This document shows positions 15,165 to 20,469 of a stretch of 20,469 nucleotides of DNA, one piece after another (positions within the stretch are counted from its first letter, which is position 1; every line of letters begins with the position of its first letter). The notes under the pieces were generated by a model, which was not told the origin of the DNA, did no database searches, and worked only from the letters and a program-made list of their open reading frames with translations. A program made the position numbers and the translations under genes. The DNA lies in the NCBI GenBank assembly GCA_946803715.1, contig CAMPET010000016.1, positions 211,465 to 231,933 on the forward strand. The letters run 5' to 3'. The stretch is from Beroe ovata. Lineage: Eukaryota; Ctenophora; Nuda; Beroida; Beroidae.

Positions 15165-18100
15165 ATGGACGGGGAAGATGTTCCAGGGCCTGATGAGGAA
15201 ATGAATGATCCTGGTCATGACGGAAATGAAGCTCCAGAAGAAGATCATCTTGAAGGACATGTGATAGAGGGGCAGATTGTTGATGGGAGACTTGTTGCAG
15301 CTGATGGACAGATAGACGGTCAGATTGAAGAAATAGTGAATCCTGATAGTATTGGTGGAGAACACATGATCAACAGTAAGTGGCGTAGTATAGAAAAGAT
15401 ATTCATGATGATTGTCTCTATTTCTCAAGGTCTTTGGTTCCGTGTTTTCTGTGTCAATTATGTGTTAATTATCTCAGTTCCTGAGGGAAGTCAAATTGTC
15501 ATTGTGAGCCAAGATTCGAGTGAACTTGGATCCCTTCAAGACATGGGCAATCACCCAATAGTGATCTACAATGAGGTATGTACACTTTGTATCACCTGAG
15601 GATACCTATTATATGGTTATTGTCTACTATTCATTTAATTCTACTGTAACAAGTACTTTCATATCACACATCATTTTGCATATACGATACACCTATTATT
15701 ACACCTATAGGTGTAATAATGACTCACGTATGGTTAAATGCATACACTTCACTTCAGGACGGGTCCTCTGTGATTTGTAACAAAGTTACCTACTCCGACA
15801 ACGGAGTGGTTGTGTTCTCAACAGACCAGGATTTGCAGCTGCCTGAGGGAGGCGAGCATGAGTTCTCAACGATTCCTGCTATATCTGACCAGCTTCCAGA
15901 GATGTTACTCAGCAACGAGGGTATGTGGTAGGATGTGTGCATAGCCTGGCCGAATATTGTGGAGATCCTTGCTGTACGGCATGCTAAACTGGGAATCGGA
16001 ATCGTGGGGTTCCGTACAGACCACGTTGTGACAGAAGACTGGAATAGTAGTAAAAGTGCTGTTGATTATTCACAACTCAAAATCTCCTTTTCCAGGGGCT
16101 CAGGCTGGGACAAAAGAGGGCGGGTCGAGAGATGATGTAGATATTCAGTACGGAAATAACTCCATCGAAATAAGACTGAAAGATGACCAGCCTTCGGACA
16201 AACAAGGTTTGTGACGATTAGTAAGGAATAAGGATGTGTGACCAAACCTTCCCTCTCACATTGATCGATACACTGACATGTAACTCTACAGAGTTGAAGA
16301 GGAAGGCGAGTCGCCGCAAGCACACCCAGGAAGTCCACCATCACGAAATGGGGGGACGTGTGGGGTACGTTATAGAGGAGGATATATACCAGCCGATGCA
16401 GCCGAGGAAACAGCCCAGCAAGAGGGGGAGAAAGTCCAATGCTGAGAAGCAGAGGATGGCCCTGGCGGAGGCCGAGAGAATGGACAGGAGTCCGAGTAAG
16501 AGTCCTCCAAAGAAGAAGTTTATGAGGTAGGGAGGATCAAATTGACCTGTTTCGTGAGGACTTTTCATCGCTCTTGTCTCCTTTTGATTATTGAATTGAA
16601 CCATTGTTGAAAAAGTCAGTATTCAATTTCTTGCGGCAGGTTACCAAAACGTAGGACAGGCAAGTACAGGAAATATCAGAAAACTGGGAACGCGCAAATC
16701 CTGGAATCAACAGAGGAGTACATAGAGCCCACACACCAAGTTATAGCTCACGTTATTGAGGAGCATATTGAGGGTTATGCGGGTGAGTGTAACCATGTCT
16801 TTCCACGACGTATGCCTGTCTTCTTTCATGATACGTCCATGAAGACCAGTCCTGCCGAATTACTCGATATGAGAAGAATGCATCATTCTCCTCAACGTTT
16901 GGTATGGGCGATGAATTATGTATGTAGTCCTTGACCATTGTTCTGTTCGCGTTTCACTAGCATGACATTATCTCCTGTTTCCCAGCTGAGGAGGTCGGAG
17001 ATATAGATGAGATGCAGATAGTCTTGGATGATAATGGACAACCTGCAGTCGCTAAGAAGATGCAGTACATTGAGGAGGAACACGAATACTCTGGAGACAC
17101 TATGGAGGTACTGCACCTGTTACCATGTGTTACCATGTGACACACTGTTACCATATGTTACCATGTGACACACTGTTACCAATTTGTTACCATGCGACAC
17201 ACTGTAGCCAATGCGTTACCATGTGACACACTGTTACCAATGTGTTACCATGTGACACACTGTTAGCAATGCGTTACCATGTGACACACTGTTAGCAATG
17301 CGTTACCATGTGTCACATTTCCCGTCTACAGGTAATAGTATCGAACAAGGAGGATGACGTCGGCTCACGGCATGAGGGTGGCACACCCAAATCAGGAGGG
17401 CACCGGGCAGTTGTACCAGTCACACCGCACCACCCTGTCCAGCAGCCACCACCACGCTCGTACATGGAGGAGGAGCACTTGTCACGCCGTCACACCCTGC
17501 TGTCACACAACAGGGCAGCGGAGCCGTGTTACGATGAGACACAGCTCGCTCTCCCTGGTCACCAGTTCCACGAGGATTCACAGCTCCAGGTAGAATGAGT
17601 AGGAATATTGTGATAGACCACACAGGGAATAATCAACTCCAGGTAGAATGAGAATAACGGAGGTGTCGGAAGATCCAATTCCGATTTTCAGAATTCCCGG
17701 TTTTTAGGATTTCGGGGGTTTACCTAATACCTATGGGAATTGTGACTCTAGGACTAGTAGTGGCAGCGAAAAATTAGCTATGACTTTAGAATGTTCCCAG
17801 TCTTAGTTCCAAGCCATTACGTAATTCCTGTATTTGAAACACGGCTCTTCAAACCGTTTCTTATTATCTCACAGATCTTATCCATCTCATAGTTAGCTAT
17901 GAAAACTGTTTGTAATGCTGTCCATCTCACAGAACGTGACACGTAGTAAGTTCTGGAAGGAGATAGAAGAGTGGGTCCCCGAACCCAAGACAAAGAGAAT
18001 GAGACTAACCCAGGAGGAGATGACAGCCCAGCCGGAGGAGAGTTTCCTCCCATTGGACCCCTACTTCATGGGTTAGTGTTCAGCTTTCACCCTAACAATC

Positions 18101-18595
18101 TCACCAACCCCCCTCTCACCCCACACCCCCCTCCTTCACCCTAACCCCCCTCTCACACCCCTCTCCCCCCTCACCCTAACCCCTCTCCTCCCCCAGTGTG
18201 CGACCCATTGCCGTGTGGGCACCCCGAATGCCGGCTCTACCCCACTCTGCTCTATCTCCGGGAGATTTATCCCCGGGGTCACGGTATCCGGCAGATGTTC
18301 CACCTCCCTGAGGGTATAGAGTCCCGGGTGGCGGAGGACAACACGATCAGTGCTTGCCCCAGCAAGGGCTTCGGGGCCGGGGTTATCATTGGGTGTGTCG
18401 TGGGGCGGACTGTCACTCTACAGGATGCAGCTGCTCACAAGAAACCTGACTCACTATGGCCGGTCAGTGGTGTCAATATACATTTTGTACAATGTACATG
18501 TGTGTTCAGTTAAAGTGTGCTGTGTACACTGTGCAGTGTACACTCACTGTATTGTTTCTTGGTTATGAGTCACAGTGCTCGCATACCAGCTCTGT

Positions 18596-18636
<41 letters not shown>

Positions 18637-20415
18637 CACAGACACACACACAGACACAGACACACATGTACACTGCTCTGTAACCACAATGTCACCACAC
18701 CCCACTAGCCACTATCACACCTCACTCTCTCTTTACAGTGTACAATGCTGTGTACAATACACTGTACAATACACTGTACAATACAGTGTAGTGTGTACAA
18801 TACACTGTACAATACACTGTACAATACAGTGTACAATACAGTGCACAATACAGTGTAAAATACAGTGTACATTGTACAATACAGTGTACAATACAGTGTA
18901 CAGTGTACAATACAGTGTACATTGTACAATACAGTGTACAATACTGTGTACAGTGTACATTGTTCTCTGTACATTGTGTACACTGTACAATACAGTGTAG
19001 TGTGTACAATACACTGTACAATGTAGTGTACAATACAGTGTAGTGTGTACAATACTGTGTACAATACTGTGTACAATACAGTGTACAATACTGTGTACAA
19101 TACAGTGTAGTGTGTACAATACAGTGTACACTGTACAATAATGCTCTCTCTCTCTCCATCTGGACAGGTGTATGTATTGTACAGTGTACAATACACTGTA
19201 CAATACACTGTAGTGTGTACAATACAGTGTACACTGTACAATAATGCTCTATCTGGACAGGTGTATGTGGACAATACTGTGTACAATACAGTGTACAATA
19301 CAGTGTAGTGTGTACAATACAGTGTGCAATACATAGTACAATACTGTGTACAGTGTACATTGTTCTCTATACATTGTGTACAGTGTACAATAATGCTCTA
19401 TCTGGACAGGTGTATGTGGACAATACAGTGTACAATACTGTGTACAATACTGTGTACAATACAGATAGAGCATTATTGTACAGTGTACAATAATGCTCTC
19501 TCTCTATCTGGACAGGTGTATGTGGACAGTAAGATACACTGTACAATACACTGTAGTGTGTACAATACAGTGTACAGTGTACAATAATGCTCTCTCTCTA
19601 TCTGGATAGGTGTATGTGGACAGTAAGATACACCACTACGTAGACACTTCATTCCGAATCAACAGTAACTGGACACGACTGGTCAGGCACAGCTCCCTCA
19701 AGGAAATAGTCAACCTCGTCGTACTACAGGTTTGTTTTCCACACGACCCCACAATATCTTACTGTGGCGAACTGCGGTTGACAAGCCCACAGACTACAGT
19801 TTAGAGTGACATTACGATTTGGTTCCTTGCCGCTAGCAAATATCTCTCGTTGGAACACCTCAGAGGTTTTCAGGTTTTGAAGTCATCATCCGAGACCTCA
19901 CTATATCACGTTTATCAATAGTCGATCAATTGTATGCGATCATTATATGCAAGCCAATACAGCGTCGCTATTGTAGTCAATTAGAAATATAACAATTTGC
20001 ATGCTATGAATTATGTGACATGAATATGATTGTCTTTGTACATTATGTAGAATCTTGAATTTTATAGAACATGCATTAACTGAACATTAAATCTTTCAAG
20101 AAGGAACATCAAATTTTGCAAGAAGGGACATTTAATGAAGAATTTCATCATGTACATTGTGCACTATAATACCCTGTATATTGTATGCAATTTCGAACTA
20201 GATAATGAGTGATATTGATTTCTGTTTACTGTTTAGTTTAGGACTCTATTTCTGGACAAGATCACATAATTAAGGACACGATTTTCAGTCATTTGGCACG
20301 CTATACCTCCTTACTGTTAGACGTATAGATGCTGGCGATGAACTTGTTGTGTGGACCAATAGGAACCTTTGTATGGACACAAGTGCCATGGACTTCCAGC
20401 AATTGTCATGCCCAG
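15165..20415 (+). CDS. PRDM-family PR/SET-domain nuclear protein, 12 exons, 3' end outside window
   Basis: Exons read with consistent phase are 15165-15375, 15478-15575, 15758-15920, 16096-16206, 16292-16526, 16640-16782, 16986-17107, 17332-17589, 17933-18071, 18197-18462, 19610-19729 and 20289-20415 (664 codons, then continuing). PRDM proteins are transcriptional regulators, some of them histone methyltransferases. Residues 1-160 are acidic, with hydrophobic/acidic patches. Residues 197-245 and 270-285 are basic, including an AT-hook-like KRGRK (238-242). A zinc-knuckle-like C495-C500-H502-C505 precedes the PR domain, which runs from LPEGIES (530) through GFGAGV, YVDTSF, NSNWTRLV (N602, W603), VNLVVLQ and YLLTVRRIDAGDELVVW (628-644). 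The layout, acidic N-terminus then knuckle then PR domain, is most like PRDM4/10/15-type proteins. The usual FGP motif is absent and WYG is replaced by WTN, so methyltransferase activity is doubtful. C2H2 finger exons, if any, lie beyond the window. Confidence 0.85.
15695..15720. repeat. Perfect 26-bp palindrome in a PRDM intron
   Basis: The sequence attattacaccta is followed immediately by its reverse complement taggtgtaataat with no loop. It lies 37 bp upstream of the acceptor at 15757. It may be a cruciform-capable site or a palindromic protein-binding site; no function is assigned. Confidence 0.85.
17119..17318. repeat. 29-bp minisatellite filling a PRDM intron
   Basis: About six to seven units of gttaccatgtgacacactgt plus tagcaatgc occupy nearly the whole 224-bp intron between exons 16986-17107 and 17332-17589. 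It starts 11 bp after the donor and stops about 13 bp before the acceptor AG. Shortened units occur at the left end. Confidence 0.9.
17637..17652 (+). repeat. Duplicated donor-site segment
   Basis: The 16 bases ctccaggtagaatgag spanning the exon 17332-17589 donor (17584-17599) recur exactly 53 bp downstream. This creates a second potential donor at 17643. Reading on from the first donor meets TGA within three codons, so use of the second donor would truncate the protein. Confidence 0.7.
18090..18196 (+). repeat. C-rich pyrimidine tract with CACCCTAACCCC motifs before the PR-domain exon
   Basis: Nearly the whole intron between 18071 and 18197 is C/T-rich, with repeated caccctaacccc and cctctc units. 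It doubles as an extended polypyrimidine tract for the acceptor at 18196. The opposite strand has many G runs and could fold as G-quadruplexes. Confidence 0.8.
18597..18668. repeat. (CA)n microsatellite
   Basis: This is a pure CA run of about 37 bp followed by interrupted CAGACACA units, in the PRDM intron ahead of the palindromic satellite. Confidence 0.95.
19138..19539 (+). repeat. Four forward copies of the exon's own 3' splice site inside the satellite
   Basis: The true acceptor reads caataatgctctctctctat, then ctggatag, before exon 19610 (gtgtatgtggacagtaag). Close copies of this polypyrimidine tract, AG and exon start occur with AG at 19166-19167, 19259-19260, 19408-19409 and 19514-19515. 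The last copy matches the first 24 exon bases exactly (19516-19539). The copies have ggacag where the real site has ggatag. Each opens a frame that reaches a stop inside the satellite, for example TAG at 19306-19308 for the first two and TAA near 19486 and 19586 for the others. They arose by duplication of the exon edge; use as splice sites is unproven. Confidence 0.85.
19463..19510. repeat. Inverted copy of the splice-site unit, forming a hairpin with its neighbour
   Basis: The stretch cagatagagcattattgtac at about 19463-19482 is the reverse complement of the gtacaataatgctctatctg block found in the forward copies. It sits directly beside the fourth forward copy, giving an inverted pair with almost no loop that would place that copy's pyrimidine tract in a stem. 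Confidence 0.8.
19730..20288. other. Non-repetitive intron of the PRDM gene
   Basis: This is a 559-bp AT-rich intron between PR-domain exons with donor gtttgt and acceptor ttttcag. No internal gene or repeat was seen. Confidence 0.7.
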
Positions 20416-20469
20416 GTATGTGTGTGTGTGTGTGTGTGTCTGTGTGTGTGTGTGGGTATGTGTGTGTGT
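20416..20469. repeat. (GT)n tract starting at the donor of the last PRDM exon
   Basis: The donor gtatgt leads directly into a GT run interrupted by single substitutions, reaching the window edge. A GT tract right after a donor can create many shifted GT donors and can bind CELF/TDP-43-type factors in other animals. That effect is inference. Confidence 0.9.

Larger units (their letters stand above)
18738..19600. repeat. Palindromic 12-bp satellite in the PRDM intron
   Basis: The array consists of tacaatacagtg and its near-complement tacaatacactg, mixed with gtacactgtac and tgtgtacaat palindromes. Units are near 12 bp, a multiple of three. The array is therefore open in several frames on the minus strand, giving repetitive Tyr/Thr/Val/Leu strings that I do not treat as genes. 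It makes up most of the 1147-bp intron between 18463 and 19609. Arms occur in both orientations, so strong hairpins are possible in DNA and pre-mRNA. Confidence 0.9.

Noticed and set aside
18705-19360. Long minus-strand open frames of up to 212 codons with Tyr/Thr/Val/Leu/Cys repeats
   Set aside because: They lie wholly within the 12-bp palindromic satellite, several overlapping frames are open at once, and the peptides merely echo the DNA repeat.

Overview
The window is nuclear DNA from an intron-bearing animal. It carries spliced, metazoan-type genes with short introns and GT-AG junctions, many micro- and minisatellites, and a CpG-rich fold-back repeat. The gene content (LETM1, a Mu-class glutathione transferase, a PR/SET-domain protein) and the compact spacing suit an invertebrate, perhaps an early-branching one such as a sponge. 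The sequence alone does not settle the taxon.

Layout. Positions 1-4780 hold no gene I can support. They contain a (GT)n tract, a four-copy CACGTG cluster (894-955), a 16-bp minisatellite (1488-1595), a two-copy tandem repeat of about 405 bp with an undetermined base at its junction (1620-2430), and a motif-rich stretch (2680-3190) with CACGTG, ACGCGT, an RFX-type X-box and a CRE-like site. Positions 4781-11011 on the minus strand encode LETM1, the mitochondrial inner-membrane ion-exchange protein. I could reconstruct 13 coding exons with consistent phases, including a 12-nt microexon; the first exon with the start codon is uncertain. Positions 11872-12540 (minus) hold an intact, uninterrupted Mu-like glutathione S-transferase. 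A fold-back, MITE-like cluster of high CpG density (about 13127-13850) lies between this gene and a divergently oriented plus-strand gene at 14229-15005, whose 258-aa product resembles the mitochondrial protein TMEM223 with an unusual C-terminal extension.

From 15165 to the right edge runs a plus-strand gene for a PRDM-family (PR/SET domain) nuclear protein. Twelve exons (664 complete codons) were reconstructed. They give an acidic N-terminus with SIM-like patches, basic AT-hook/NLS-like regions, a recurring Glu-rich motif, a zinc-knuckle-like CxxxxCxHxxC and a divergent PR domain. The gene leaves the window before any zinc-finger exons.

The most unusual structure is the intron before the second PR-domain exon. 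About 860 bp of palindromic 12-bp satellite (tacaatacagtg-type) contains four forward copies and one inverted copy of the real intron's own 3' splice site, with the first bases of the exon. Each forward copy would open a frame that ends in a stop, so they look like decoy or poison acceptors. Other introns in the window are also filled with repeats that sit against splice sites.

The genes form no operon. LETM1 and the TMEM223-like protein are both predicted mitochondrial, the GST is cytosolic, and the PRDM protein is nuclear.
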